From Salinarimonas soli (lineage in GTDB: Bacteria > Pseudomonadota > Alphaproteobacteria > Rhizobiales > Beijerinckiaceae), in assembly GCF_008386575.1 (NCBI RefSeq), contig NZ_VUOA01000023.1, positions 22,577-86,576 on the forward strand: 64,000 nt of DNA, read 5' to 3'. The position numbers were made by a program, and so were the translations under genes. Position 1 is the stretch's first letter; the number at the start of each line of letters is the position of its first letter. Below, piece by piece: positions 1 through 7,979 of the stretch. The notes beneath the pieces are model-generated. The model worked only from the letters and a program-made list of their open reading frames with translations, did not search any database and was not told the origin of the DNA.

Positions 1-1
1 C

Positions 2-2035
2 GCGGGGCCCCGATGCATCGCCATCGTCGGCCCCTTTCAGAGCGGCAAGACCACGCTCCTTGAATCCATCTTGGAACGCACCGGCGCCATCGACAGGGCC
101 GGGCGCGTCTCGCAGGGCTCCACCATCGGCGATTCCAGCCCCGAGGCCCGCTCCCACGCCATGAGCGTGGAGCCGAATATCGCGACGGCGTCGTTCCTCG
201 GCACCACGTTCACCTTCGTCGACTGCCCCGGCTCCGTCGAGTTCGCCCACGACATGCGGGCGGTGCTGCCCGCCTGCGACGCGGCGATCGTGGTCTGCGA
301 GGCCGACGAGCGGAAGGTGCCGGCCCTGGAGCTCGTCCTGCGCGAGCTGGAGGAGGCGGACATCCCCCGCGTCCTGTTCATCAACAAGATCGACACCGCG
401 ACCCGGCGGGTCCGCGAGTCCCTGGAGATCCTCCAGCGCGCCTCGCGCACGCCGCTGCTGCTGCGCCAGATCCCGCTGTGGCGGGACGGCATCGCGGTCG
501 GGTTTATCGATCTCGCCCTGGAGCGCGCCTTCATCTACCGCGAGCATGCCCCCTCCGAGGTGGTGAGCCTGCCCGACGGCGAGCTGCCGCGGGAGAAGGA
601 GGCGCGCTACGCCATGCTGGAGCGCCTCGCCGACTACGACGACGCCCTCATGGAGGATCTCATCTCCGAGATCGAGCCGCCGCAGGACCGCGTCTTCGAC
701 GATCTCGCCCGCGAGCTGCGCGACCGCCACGTGGTGCCGGTTTTGTTCGGCGCCGCGGAGCGCGGCAACGGCGTCACCCGCCTTCTCAAGGCCCTGCGCC
801 ACGAGGCGCCCTCCATCGCCGAGACCCGCGACCGCCTCGGCGTCCCGGCGGAAGGCCCGCCGCTCGCCCACGTCATGCGGACCGTCCACACGGGCCATGG
901 CGGCAAGCTCTCCGTCGCCCGCATCCTACGCGGCGCCTTGAAGGAGGGCGACGCTGTGGTGGGCTCGCGGGGCGCGGAAAGCCGCGTCGGCGGCCTCCTC
1001 ACCGTGAAGGGCGCCGCCACGACGCGCGTGCCCGAGGGAGCGGAGGGCGCGGTGCTCGCCGTCGCCCGGATGGACATGATCGAGACCGGCGAGACCTTCG
1101 CCGCGGGCAAGGCCCGCCCGCTCAGCGCCGCGTCGATCGTGCCGCCCGACCCCGTCCACGTGGCGACGCTCGCCGTCCGCGACCGCAAGGACGAGGTGCG
1201 CCTCACGGGTGCCATCGCCAAGGTGCTGGAGGAGGACCCGTCCTACCGCTTCGACCACGACGCGGAGCTCGGCGAGATGCGCCTCTCCGGCCAGGGCGAG
1301 ATGCATCTGCGGGTCGCCGTCGAGCGCCTGTGGTCCCGCTTCGGCGTCCAGGTCCAGACGGGCCGCGCCCGCGTGCGCTACCGCGAGACCATCAAGGGCG
1401 ACGCCACGGCCCGGGGCCGCCACAAGAAGCAGACCGGCGGCCACGGCCAGTTCGGCGACGTGGTGATCGCGGTGCGCCCGCTTCCCCGGGGCGAGGGCTT
1501 CGTCTTCGAGGACCGGATCACGGGCGGGGTCGTGCCGCGCCAGTACATCCCGTCCGTGGAGGCGGGCGGGCGCGACTTCCTCAAGCGCGGACCCCTCGGC
1601 TTCCCCGTGGTCGACCTTGCCGTGACCCTGCTCGACGGCTCCTACCACAACGTGGATTCCTCCGACGCGGCGTTCCAGGCCGCCGCCCGGCTCGCGCTCG
1701 GCGAGGCCCTGCCGAAGGCCCGGCCCGTGCTCCTCGAGCCGGTGCTCTCCGTCGAGATCGCCGTGCCCTCCGACGCGCTCTCGCGGGCAAGCGGGCTCGT
1801 CACGGCGCGCCGGGGCCAGATCCTCGGCTATGACGGGCGTCCCGGCTGGTCGGGCTGGGACCTGCTCTCGGCCCTCGTGCCCGAGGCGGAGATCGGCGAC
1901 CTCATCGTCGAGCTGCGTTCGGCCACGGCGGGGGTGGGCACCTTCCGCTCGCGCTTCGACCACATGGCCGAGGTCACGGGTCGCACCGCCGAGCAGGCGA
2001 TCGCCGGGTCGAGGACCGCCGTCTCGGCCGGCTAG
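2..2035 (+). CDS. Divergent elongation factor G-like translational GTPase (5' end outside window)
   Basis: The frame is open from the first bases, so the gene begins upstream. The P-loop GPFQSGKT is at 29-52, and an internal ATG at 71 is too late to be the start. The GTPase domain also shows DCPGS (221-235) and NKID; EF-G domains II to V follow (for example the RETI segment and the C-terminal fold ending GTFRSRFDHMAEV). EF-G drives ribosomal translocation, but this belongs to the EF-G-like paralogue group whose role is not settled. Two departures from canonical EF-G are visible: the catalytic His of DTPGH is Ser (codon 233-235), and the switch I RGITI-type segment reads SVEPNIA. Reduced or altered GTP hydrolysis is inferred. 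It is not the primary fusA, which normally sits in the str operon. Confidence 0.88.
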   Translation, partial: AGPRCIAIVGPFQSGKTTLLESILERTGAIDRAGRVSQGSTIGDSSPEARSHAMSVEPNIATASFLGTTFTFVDCPGSVEFAHDMRAVLPACDAAIVVCEADERKVPALELVLRELEEADIPRVLFINKIDTATRRVRESLEILQRASRTPLLLRQIPLWRDGIAVGFIDLALERAFIYREHAPSEVVSLPDGELPREKEARYAMLERLADYDDALMEDLISEIEPPQDRVFDDLARELRDRHVVPVLFGAAERGNGVTRLLKALRHEAPSIAETRDRLGVPAEGPPLAHVMRTVHTGHGGKLSVARILRGALKEGDAVVGSRGAESRVGGLLTVKGAATTRVPEGAEGAVLAVARMDMIETGETFAAGKARPLSAASIVPPDPVHVATLAVRDRKDEVRLTGAIAKVLEEDPSYRFDHDAELGEMRLSGQGEMHLRVAVERLWSRFGVQVQTGRARVRYRETIKGDATARGRHKKQTGGHGQFGDVVIAVRPLPRGEGFVFEDRITGGVVPRQYIPSVEAGGRDFLKRGPLGFPVVDLAVTLLDGSYHNVDSSDAAFQAAARLALGEALPKARPVLLEPVLSVEIAVPSDALSRASGLVTARRGQILGYDGRPGWSGWDLLSALVPEAEIGDLIVELRSATAGVGTFRSRFDHMAEVTGRTAEQAIAGSRTAVSAG

Positions 2036-2043
2036 GCTCAGGC

Positions 2044-2073
2044 GGCCGCTCCCTCTCCGGGGAGGGGGCGGCC
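2044..2073 (+). terminator. GC-rich hairpin after the EF-G-like gene
   Basis: Arms 2044-2055 and 2061-2073 pair with one mismatch around a short loop, eight bases after the stop codon. No T-run follows, so it is either a weak terminator or just a stable 3' hairpin. Confidence 0.35.
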
Positions 2074-2201
2074 ATCCCCGGGCTCTTTACCCAAAACCCT
2101 TCCGCGCTATCGACTTTCGGCCGCAACCACGCCAAATCTCTCCCGACGCGGCCCGCCACCACGCACGAGCGGACCGGTTCGAACGAAAAAGGGAGGGAGC
2201 C

Positions 2202-3911
2202 ATGTCCGCCGCCGCATCCGCCGCCGCCATCGCCGCGCAGGGCCGTCCCTGGCTCGCCTCCTATCCGCCGGGCGTGCCGCCGGTGCTGGACGAGGGCACC
2301 CTCAAGCCGCTGTCCGACCTGTTCCGCGACAGCGTCGCCCGCTACGCCGACAAGCCCGCCATGGAGAGCTTCGGCAAGCGGATGACCTATACGGAGCTGG
2401 GTGCCGCGGCCGATGCCGTCGCGGTCTGGCTCCAGGCGCAGGGCCTCGCCAAGGGCGACCGGGTGGCGATCATGCTGCCCAACGTCATGGCCTATCCGGC
2501 GATCCTGTTCGGGATCCTCGCGGCGGGCCTCACGGTCGTGAACGTGAACCCGCTCTACACGGCGCGCGAGCTCACGCACCAGGTCACGGATGCCGGCGCC
2601 AAGATCCTCTTCGTGCTGGAGAACTTCGCCCACACGGTCCAGGAGGCGGGCGAGGGCCTGAAGCTCCAGAAGACCGTGCTCGTCACCCCGGGCGACCTGC
2701 TCGGCCTCAAGGGGCTCGTGGTCAACCTCGTCTCGCGCCACGTCAAGAAGGCCGTGAAGCCCTATCGGCTCGCCGGCACGGTGGCGTTCAAGGACGTGCT
2801 CGCTTCGGGCCGCGGCGGCAAGCCGAGGGCCGTCCAGACCTCCCTCGACGACGTCGCCTTCCTGCAATACACGGGCGGCACCACGGGCGTCGCCAAGGGC
2901 GCCACGCTCACGCACCGCAACGTCGCGGCGAACGTCGCGCAATGCGCGCTCTGGTTCGAGCCCTCGCTCGGGCCCGGCGAGCGGGTGATGGTGACGGCCC
3001 TGCCGCTCTACCACATCTTCGCGCTGACCTGCTGCTGCCTGTTCATGGTGCGCATCGGCGCCTGCTGCCTTCTCGTCGCCAACCCGCGCGACATCCCGGG
3101 CTTCGTGAAGACCCTGAAATCGCGTCCCTTCACGATGATGTCGGGGGTGAACACGCTCTACAACGCGCTCGCCAATGCCCCGGGCATCCGCGAGGTGGAC
3201 TTCTCCCGGGTCGACTTCTGCGTGGCGGGCGGCATGGCGACCCAGGCCGCCGTCGCGAAGCTGTGGAAGGACATCACGGGCAAGCCCATCATCGAGGGCT
3301 ACGGCCTCTCCGAGACCTCGCCCGTGGTCTCGATCAACCGCTACGACCTGCCGGAGTTCTCCGGCACCATCGGCTACCCGATGCCGTCCACGGACGTGTC
3401 GATCCGCAAGGCCGAGGGGTCCGAGGCCGAGCCCGGCCAGCCGGGCGAGCTGTGCGTGAAGGGCCCGCAGGTGATGGCGGGCTACTGGCAGCGGCCGGAC
3501 GAGACCGCCAAGGTGATGAGCCCCGACGGCTATTTCCGCACGGGCGACGTGGCGGTGCTCCTGCCCGACGGCCAGGTGAAGATCGTCGACCGGATGAAGG
3601 ACATGGTCCTGGTCTCCGGCTTCAACGTCTATCCCAACGAGGTGGAGGACGTGCTCGTCACTCACCCGAAGATCCTGGAGGCGGCGGTGATCGGCCTGCC
3701 CGACGCCCATTCGGGGGAGGCGGTGGCGGCCTATGTGGTGGCGCGCGACCCGAGCGTCACGGCGGACGAGCTGCGCGAGTTCTGCCGCGCCAACCTCACG
3801 GCCTACAAGGTGCCCCGCCGCATCGAGATCCGCGACAGCCTGCCCAAGACCCCCGTAGGCAAGGTCCTGCGCCGCACGCTGCGCGACGAGGTGATGAACA
3901 AGGGCGCGTGA
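2202..3911 (+). CDS. fadD: Long-chain-fatty-acid--CoA ligase
   Basis: A 569-residue ANL-superfamily adenylating enzyme that activates fatty acids to acyl-CoA through an acyl-AMP intermediate, feeding beta-oxidation or lipid synthesis. The AMP-binding P-loop YTGGTTGVAKGA is at residues 223-234, the A5 motif GYGLSET near 366-372, the hinge region YFRTGD and DRMKDMVLVSGFNVYPNEVE follow, and the catalytic Lys lies in the C-terminal TPVGKVLRR. The start at 2202 is preceded by GGGAGGGAGC, a strong ribosome site; a long in-frame extension into the previous gene has no such support. Length matches FadD. No signal peptide. It stands alone between the EF-G-like gene and msrP. The family has several substrate classes, so chain-length preference is an inference. 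Confidence 0.92.
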   Translation: MSAAASAAAIAAQGRPWLASYPPGVPPVLDEGTLKPLSDLFRDSVARYADKPAMESFGKRMTYTELGAAADAVAVWLQAQGLAKGDRVAIMLPNVMAYPAILFGILAAGLTVVNVNPLYTARELTHQVTDAGAKILFVLENFAHTVQEAGEGLKLQKTVLVTPGDLLGLKGLVVNLVSRHVKKAVKPYRLAGTVAFKDVLASGRGGKPRAVQTSLDDVAFLQYTGGTTGVAKGATLTHRNVAANVAQCALWFEPSLGPGERVMVTALPLYHIFALTCCCLFMVRIGACCLLVANPRDIPGFVKTLKSRPFTMMSGVNTLYNALANAPGIREVDFSRVDFCVAGGMATQAAVAKLWKDITGKPIIEGYGLSETSPVVSINRYDLPEFSGTIGYPMPSTDVSIRKAEGSEAEPGQPGELCVKGPQVMAGYWQRPDETAKVMSPDGYFRTGDVAVLLPDGQVKIVDRMKDMVLVSGFNVYPNEVEDVLVTHPKILEAAVIGLPDAHSGEAVAAYVVARDPSVTADELREFCRANLTAYKVPRRIEIRDSLPKTPVGKVLRRTLRDEVMNKGA

Positions 3912-4003
3912 GGCGGTGCGGCCCGCCGCCCGCTCACCCACCCGTGACTTGCGCAACCCGCCCCCGCCCGGCACGTTCTGGCGTAACGTCAGGAGACCGT
4001 TCC

Positions 4004-4954
4004 ATGCTGATCAGACGTCCGCGGGGCTGGGAGATCCCCGAGAGCCAGGCGACCCCCGAGTCCGTGGTGCTCGACCGCAGGAGCCTGCTCGCGGGCGCCG
4101 GCGCGGTCCTGTCCACGGCGACGATGCCGGCCTATGCCCAGGGGCCCGACCTGCTGGCGGGGATCTATCCGGCCAAGCGCAACGAGCGCTTCGCCCTCGA
4201 CCGGCCCGTGACGCCCGAGGCGGCGAGCACCACCTACAACAACTATTACGAGTTCGGCTCGTCGAAGAGCGTGGTCGCGGCGGCCAAGAGCCTGCAGACC
4301 CGGCCCTGGACCGTGACCATCGATGGCCTCGTCGAGAAGCCGATCCAGGTCTCGATCGAGGACCTCGTGCGGCAGATGCCCGTGGAGGAGCGGCTCTACC
4401 GCCACCGCTGCGTCGAGGCCTGGGCCATGGCGGTGCCGTGGACGGGATTTCCCATGAAGGCGCTGCTCGACATGGCCAAGCCCCTGTCGGGCGCCAAGTA
4501 CGTGCGCATGCAGACCTTCCAGAACCCGAAGGTCGCGCCGGGCCAGCGCCAGACCTGGTACCCGTGGCCCTACACGGAGGGGCTCACCATCGAGGAGGCC
4601 GCCAACGACCTCACCTTCCTCGCGACCGGCGTCTACGGCAAGCCGCTGCCCAACCAGATGGGCGCGCCGCTGCGCCTCGCGGTGCCGTGGAAATACGGCT
4701 TCAAGTCGATCAAGTCGATCGACCGCATCACGCTCGCGGCCGAGCGGCCCAAGAGCTTCTGGGAGGCGCTCCAGGCCGAGGAATACGGCTTCTGGGCCAA
4801 CGTGAACCCGGAGGTGCCCCATCCGCGCTGGAGCCAGGCCACGGAACGGATGCTCGGCACCGACGAGATGCGCCCGACCCTGCCGTTCAATGGCTACGGC
4901 GAGTACGTGGCCGAGCTGTACAAGGGCAAGGAAGGCGAGAAGCTGTATCTCTGA
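4004..4954 (+). CDS. msrP: Protein-methionine-sulfoxide reductase catalytic subunit MsrP
   Basis: A 316-residue periplasmic molybdoenzyme (YedY/MsrP family) that reduces methionine sulfoxide in envelope proteins. A twin-arginine signal is visible: DRRSLLAG with RR at residues 25-26 and a probable cleavage after AYA (residue 45), consistent with export of a folded Mo-cofactor protein. Cys136 in RHRCVEAW is the expected molybdenum ligand; the Moco-binding core runs from about residue 95 to 260, including LPNQMGAPLRL. The start at 4004 is preceded by AGGAG. In most genomes msrP is followed by msrQ, the heme-bearing membrane partner; here the next DNA is a low-GC patch with no membrane protein, so MsrQ must be elsewhere or replaced by another electron donor. 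Confidence 0.95.
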   Translation: MLIRRPRGWEIPESQATPESVVLDRRSLLAGAGAVLSTATMPAYAQGPDLLAGIYPAKRNERFALDRPVTPEAASTTYNNYYEFGSSKSVVAAAKSLQTRPWTVTIDGLVEKPIQVSIEDLVRQMPVEERLYRHRCVEAWAMAVPWTGFPMKALLDMAKPLSGAKYVRMQTFQNPKVAPGQRQTWYPWPYTEGLTIEEAANDLTFLATGVYGKPLPNQMGAPLRLAVPWKYGFKSIKSIDRITLAAERPKSFWEALQAEEYGFWANVNPEVPHPRWSQATERMLGTDEMRPTLPFNGYGEYVAELYKGKEGEKLYL

Positions 4955-4985
4955 GGCGCTAGGGGCTACAGGTCGATACCCCGTG

Positions 4986-5021
4986 CACTATTGTATCCCA
5001 ATCGATGGCGACACAATAGTG
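4986..5021. repeat. 9-bp inverted repeat at the edge of the low-GC patch
   Basis: CACTATTGT (4986-4994) and ACAATAGTG (5013-5021) are perfect inverted arms 18 bases apart, about 30 bases after the msrP stop. They sit where base composition drops. No T-run makes this a typical terminator; an element boundary is possible but no matching end was seen on the other side. Confidence 0.4.
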
Positions 5022-5098
5022 TGTGCCTGCGCAGAAAATAAGATCTCGCGACCTCAACAGAATATCCTGTGTAGTTGGGCGGGTATATAGTATTTCAT

Positions 5099-5581
5099 CT
5101 ACGCCTCGATGGACGCATTCTCGTCGAACCAGCCGCGACCATGTCGGTTGCCTGCGAAGTGTATATTGTGTATTTTGATTTTTGTCAGATTTTTATTGAG
5201 GATAGGTGCGCCGTACTCTACCGCCGTTCTTATCATGAACTTCTGAACGATCGAAAGGCACTTCTTAGGATCTTGATTCCGTTTCGTCTCAAGTGCCCCA
5301 TAATGAAAGTAACGGGTGCCCTGACGGATCTGCGTGTCAGAAACATTTATACCACGGAGTACATCAACGATCGCAACGGTGTTGAGGTGTGATCTAAGCC
5401 GACTTCTCAGATTGAGTGTCTCGCCGATATAGAACGGAGTGTGTGTAGACCCGTATCTACGGGAAAAATAGTATACGCCCGCCACATCGGGAATTTCGTC
5501 GGGGACATTATCGGGCGACAGCAGCAATCGTCCGCGCTCAGTAAGTTGAACTGGCTCGAACCATTGAATCGAGATTTCCAT
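5099..5581 (-). CDS. GIY-YIG nuclease-domain protein, low GC
   Basis: A 160-residue protein with a GIY-YIG-type core: GVYYF (35-39), FYIG (50-53), an Arg within LNLRSRLRSHL (R59 or R61 would be the catalytic Arg), and a C-terminal EYGAPILNKNL that fits the conserved Glu and the P-x-x-N end of the fold. The family cuts DNA with one metal ion and includes homing endonucleases, restriction enzymes and repair nucleases; which applies here is unknown. The ATG at 5581 is chosen because GGGGAG precedes it; a longer frame to 5671 runs through the terminator hairpin of the neighbouring small RNA. Codon use and base composition are clearly less GC-rich than all neighbours, suggesting recent transfer. 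No partner methylase or integrase is adjacent. Confidence 0.75.
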   Translation of the reverse strand: MEISIQWFEPVQLTERGRLLLSPDNVPDEIPDVAGVYYFSRRYGSTHTPFYIGETLNLRSRLRSHLNTVAIVDVLRGINVSDTQIRQGTRYFHYGALETKRNQDPKKCLSIVQKFMIRTAVEYGAPILNKNLTKIKIHNIHFAGNRHGRGWFDENASIEA

Positions 5582-5650
5582 GATAGCTCCCCGGAGGTGT
5601 GTAGCAGGATTATTGCCCGCAAAGGGAGAGTTCGCAAGACATGCGCTCCA

Positions 5651-5685
5651 AAAGAAAAAAGCCGGATCCACGAGGGATCCGGCTT
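5651..5685 (-). terminator. Intrinsic terminator of the small RNA
   Basis: Perfect 11-bp stem, arms 5659-5669 and 5675-5685, loop ACGAG. Read on the minus strand it is followed by TTTTTTCTTTT, a textbook Rho-independent terminator. It could also terminate read-through from the lysR gene, which ends at 5925. Confidence 0.85.
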
Positions 5686-5792
5686 GAGAGTTTTGTCAGG
5701 CCCCGGCTCACGAAGAGCCTCGGGCCTTCCAGAGGGGAACGGCCGAAACGGGAAACCGCCGGGAGGAAGTAGCGGGCCCGTCGAATTCGACC
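5651..5792 (-). ncRNA. Candidate small RNA with anti-Shine-Dalgarno loop
   Basis: On the minus strand a -35/-10 pair is followed by about 140 bases without a convincing reading frame, ending in a strong intrinsic terminator. The RNA folds as successive hairpins. The first, CCGC (5775-5772) with GCGG (5759-5756), exposes a 12-base loop UACUUCCUCCCG, complementary to ribosome-binding sites. The second is GGCC/GGCC plus UUCC/GGAA around a CCUCU loop, and the third pairs GGCUC with GAGCC. Exposed C/U-rich anti-Shine-Dalgarno loops are the hallmark of the cuckoo/alpha-r14 sRNA design in Alphaproteobacteria; membership in that family is inferred from layout, not from alignment. Confidence 0.6.
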
Positions 5793-5798
5793 AATGCC

Positions 5799-5827
5799 TA
5801 TATCTCGCGCATCCTGCCTTTTCGCAA
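5799..5827 (-). promoter_or_regulatory. Putative sigma-70 promoter for the small RNA
   Basis: On the minus strand TTGCGA (5827-5822), a 17-base spacer and GATATA (5804-5799). Transcription would start near 5792. It lies in the gap downstream of the lysR stop, where no gene start needs it. Confidence 0.5.
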
Positions 5828-5924
5828 TGCAACATTCGGCATGCGAGACCTGCGCCGTCGGCATGACTGTGGGTGATCCAAGCGGCAAGCTCTTGCGTGC
5901 ATGTGAGCGACGCAGGCGTCGGCC

Positions 5925-6860
5925 CTAGTAGGTCCAGCGCTGCGCCTTGGCGACGAGGAAGTCGCGGAAGACCTGGACGCGCGCGACGGAGCGCATTTCC
6001 TCGGCATAGACGAAGTAGCTGTCGAGCGAGGGCATCTCGACGTCCCGCAGCACCTGGACGAGCTGCGCGTTGGCGTCCGCCACGTAGTCGGGCAGCACGG
6101 CGATGCCGGCGCCGTTCTCCACCGCGGTCTTCAGCCCCGAGATGTTGTTGATGATGCAGTTCGTCTGGCGCGGGTTGCGCAGGTCGCGTCCCGCCGTCGA
6201 GAGCCAGTGCACGGCGAGCAGGTAGGAGGGCTGGTCGCCGCCGAAGGAGATGATCCGGTGGTTGTCCAGGTCCTCCAGGGACTTGGGCTCGCCGAAGCGC
6301 TTGATGTAGTCGGGCGAGGCGTAGATGTGGAAGTGCACCGTGAAGAGCCGGCGCTGGATGAGGTCGGGCTGCGTCGGCTGGCGCAGGCGGATGCCCACAT
6401 CCGCCTCCCGCATGGCAAGGTCGAGCTCCTCGTTGGTGAGGATCAGCTCCACCCGGATCTCGGGGTAGAGGTCGAGGAACTCAGGCAGGCGCTGGGTGAG
6501 CCAGAGCGAGCCTAAGCCCACGGTGGCCGTCACCTTCAGCTCGCCCGAGGGACGCTCGCGGGTCTCGGCCAGGCGGGCGCGGGTGGTCTCGAGCCGCATG
6601 CGCATGTCGCGGGAGGCCCGGAACAGGATGTCGCCCTGCTCCGTGAGGATGAGGCCGCGGGCGTGGCGATGGAACAGGGGCGCGTTCAGCTCGCGCTCCA
6701 GCGCGCTGATCTGCCGGCTCACCGCCGACTGGCTCAAGCCCAGCTCGTCGCCCGCGCGGGTGAAGCTGCCCGCCTCCGCGACGGTGTGGAAGATGCGGAT
6801 CTTGTCCCAGTCCAAGGCTTTGTCCCCGCGGCGCCGCTGTCCGGCGCCCTTATCACGCAT
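5925..6860 (-). CDS. LysR-family transcriptional regulator
   Basis: A 311-residue LysR-type regulator. The N-terminal winged helix-turn-helix (about residues 17-75) contains AEAGSFTRAGDELGLSQSAV and RQISALERELNAPLF; the C-terminal effector domain (about 105-305) has the periplasmic-binding-protein-like fold, with DVGIRL and GAGIAVLPDYV. Inducer and targets are not evident. It lies 98 bases downstream of trxB on the same strand, so the two may be co-transcribed, and a redox-linked role is possible but only suggested by position. The region between its stop and the GIY-YIG gene holds the small RNA gene, an arrangement that could place the RNA in its 3' neighbourhood. Confidence 0.9.
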   Translation of the reverse strand: MRDKGAGQRRRGDKALDWDKIRIFHTVAEAGSFTRAGDELGLSQSAVSRQISALERELNAPLFHRHARGLILTEQGDILFRASRDMRMRLETTRARLAETRERPSGELKVTATVGLGSLWLTQRLPEFLDLYPEIRVELILTNEELDLAMREADVGIRLRQPTQPDLIQRRLFTVHFHIYASPDYIKRFGEPKSLEDLDNHRIISFGGDQPSYLLAVHWLSTAGRDLRNPRQTNCIINNISGLKTAVENGAGIAVLPDYVADANAQLVQVLRDVEMPSLDSYFVYAEEMRSVARVQVFRDFLVAKAQRWTY

Positions 6861-6958
6861 GGCGGAATGGCGTTCCGCCCCAAAGGGCAGCCATACAGGG
6901 AATCCGCGATCACGTCACGGTCTCGCTTGCGACTCCGCACGCGCCGCGGGGAAACGCG

Positions 6959-7960
6959 CTATTCCCAGGCCGCGATCATCTGCTCGGTATGGGCCTCGCG
7001 CTCGCGCACCTCCGGATCGGGCGAGTGCTCGGCGAGGAACTTTTCGGCTTCCAGCGCCGCCATGCAGCCCATGCCGGCCGCCGTCACGGCCTGGCGGTAG
7101 ATGTCGTCGGTGACGTCGCCCGCCGCGAACACGCCCGGCACGGCGGTGGCGGTGCGGCCGGGCTCGGTGACGAGGTAGCCGCCGGCCTTCATGGCGAGCT
7201 GCCCCTCGAAGAGCTCGGTGGCGGGCTTGTGGCCGATGGCGACGAAGACGCCGTCGGTCTTCAGGTCGGAGACCGCGCCGGTTTCCATGTCCCGCAGGCG
7301 CACATGAGTGACGGAGGGCGGGTTCTGCGTGCCGCAGATCTCCTCCACGACCGCGTTCCAGCGCACCTCGATCTTCGGGTGGCGGAAGAGGCGCTCCTGG
7401 AGGATGCGCTCGGCGCGAAACGAGTCCCGCCGGTGGACCACGGTGACCTTGGCGGCGAGGTTGGAGAGGTAGAGCGCCTCCTCGACGGCCGTGTTGCCGC
7501 CGCCCACCACCACGACCTCCTTGCCCCGGAAGAAGAACCCGTCGCAGGTGGCGCAGGCCGAGACCCCGAAGCCCTGGAACGCCCCCTCGGAGGGAAGCCC
7601 CAGCCACTTGGCCTGGGCGCCCGTGGCGATCACGAGGGAATCGCAGGTATAGGTGTCGCCGGAGTCGCAGGTGATGCGGAAGGGGCGCTGCGACAGGTCG
7701 ACGGCCGAGACGTAGTCCGACACCATGTTGGTGCCCACATGCTCGGCCTGAGCCCGCATCTGCTCCATGAGCCACGGGCCCTGGATCACGTCGGCGAAGC
7801 CCGGATAGTTCTCCACGTCCGTCGTGATCGTGAGCTGCCCGCCGGGCTGGAAGCCGGAGATGAGCACGGGCTTCAGCATGGCGCGGGCGGCGTAGATCGC
7901 GGCCGTGTAGCCGGCGGGCCCGGAGCCGATGATGACGAGCCTGGCGTGGGTGTGGGGCAT
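6959..7960 (-). CDS. trxB: Thioredoxin-disulfide reductase
   Basis: A 333-residue cytoplasmic flavoenzyme that uses NADPH to reduce thioredoxin. The FAD-binding GSGPAG is at residues 12-17, the redox-active CATC at 136-139, and the NADPH-binding GGGNTA at 153-158; the C-terminal FAD segment GVFAAGD is present. Length equals the usual bacterial low-Mr TrxB. It starts 14 bases downstream of the ELM1-family gene stop (7980), so the two are likely one transcript with the following lysR. Confidence 0.97.
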   Translation of the reverse strand: MPHTHARLVIIGSGPAGYTAAIYAARAMLKPVLISGFQPGGQLTITTDVENYPGFADVIQGPWLMEQMRAQAEHVGTNMVSDYVSAVDLSQRPFRITCDSGDTYTCDSLVIATGAQAKWLGLPSEGAFQGFGVSACATCDGFFFRGKEVVVVGGGNTAVEEALYLSNLAAKVTVVHRRDSFRAERILQERLFRHPKIEVRWNAVVEEICGTQNPPSVTHVRLRDMETGAVSDLKTDGVFVAIGHKPATELFEGQLAMKAGGYLVTEPGRTATAVPGVFAAGDVTDDIYRQAVTAAGMGCMAALEAEKFLAEHSPDPEVREREAHTEQMIAAWE

Positions 7961-7979
7961 GGAACGCGTGACCTTGGGT

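Noticed and set aside
1974-3974. Very long minus-strand frame opposite fadD (and similar long frames at 14762-18475, 32402-35533, 46413-48326 and 52565-55048)
   Set aside because: GC-rich genes leave the opposite strand open. These frames are rich in Arg, His, Gly and Ala, show no domain or signal, and lie over genes with clear family motifs.
5075-5392. 105-codon plus-strand frame opposite the GIY-YIG gene
   Set aside because: No ribosome site and no recognisable domain, while the opposite strand has a motif-bearing protein.
5700-5790. Plus-strand sequence GGGAGGAAGTAGC resembling the SRP (4.5S) RNA core
   Set aside because: The conserved 5' strand of the symmetric loop is missing, the match to GGAAGGAAGCAGCC is partial, and promoter and terminator point to the minus strand.
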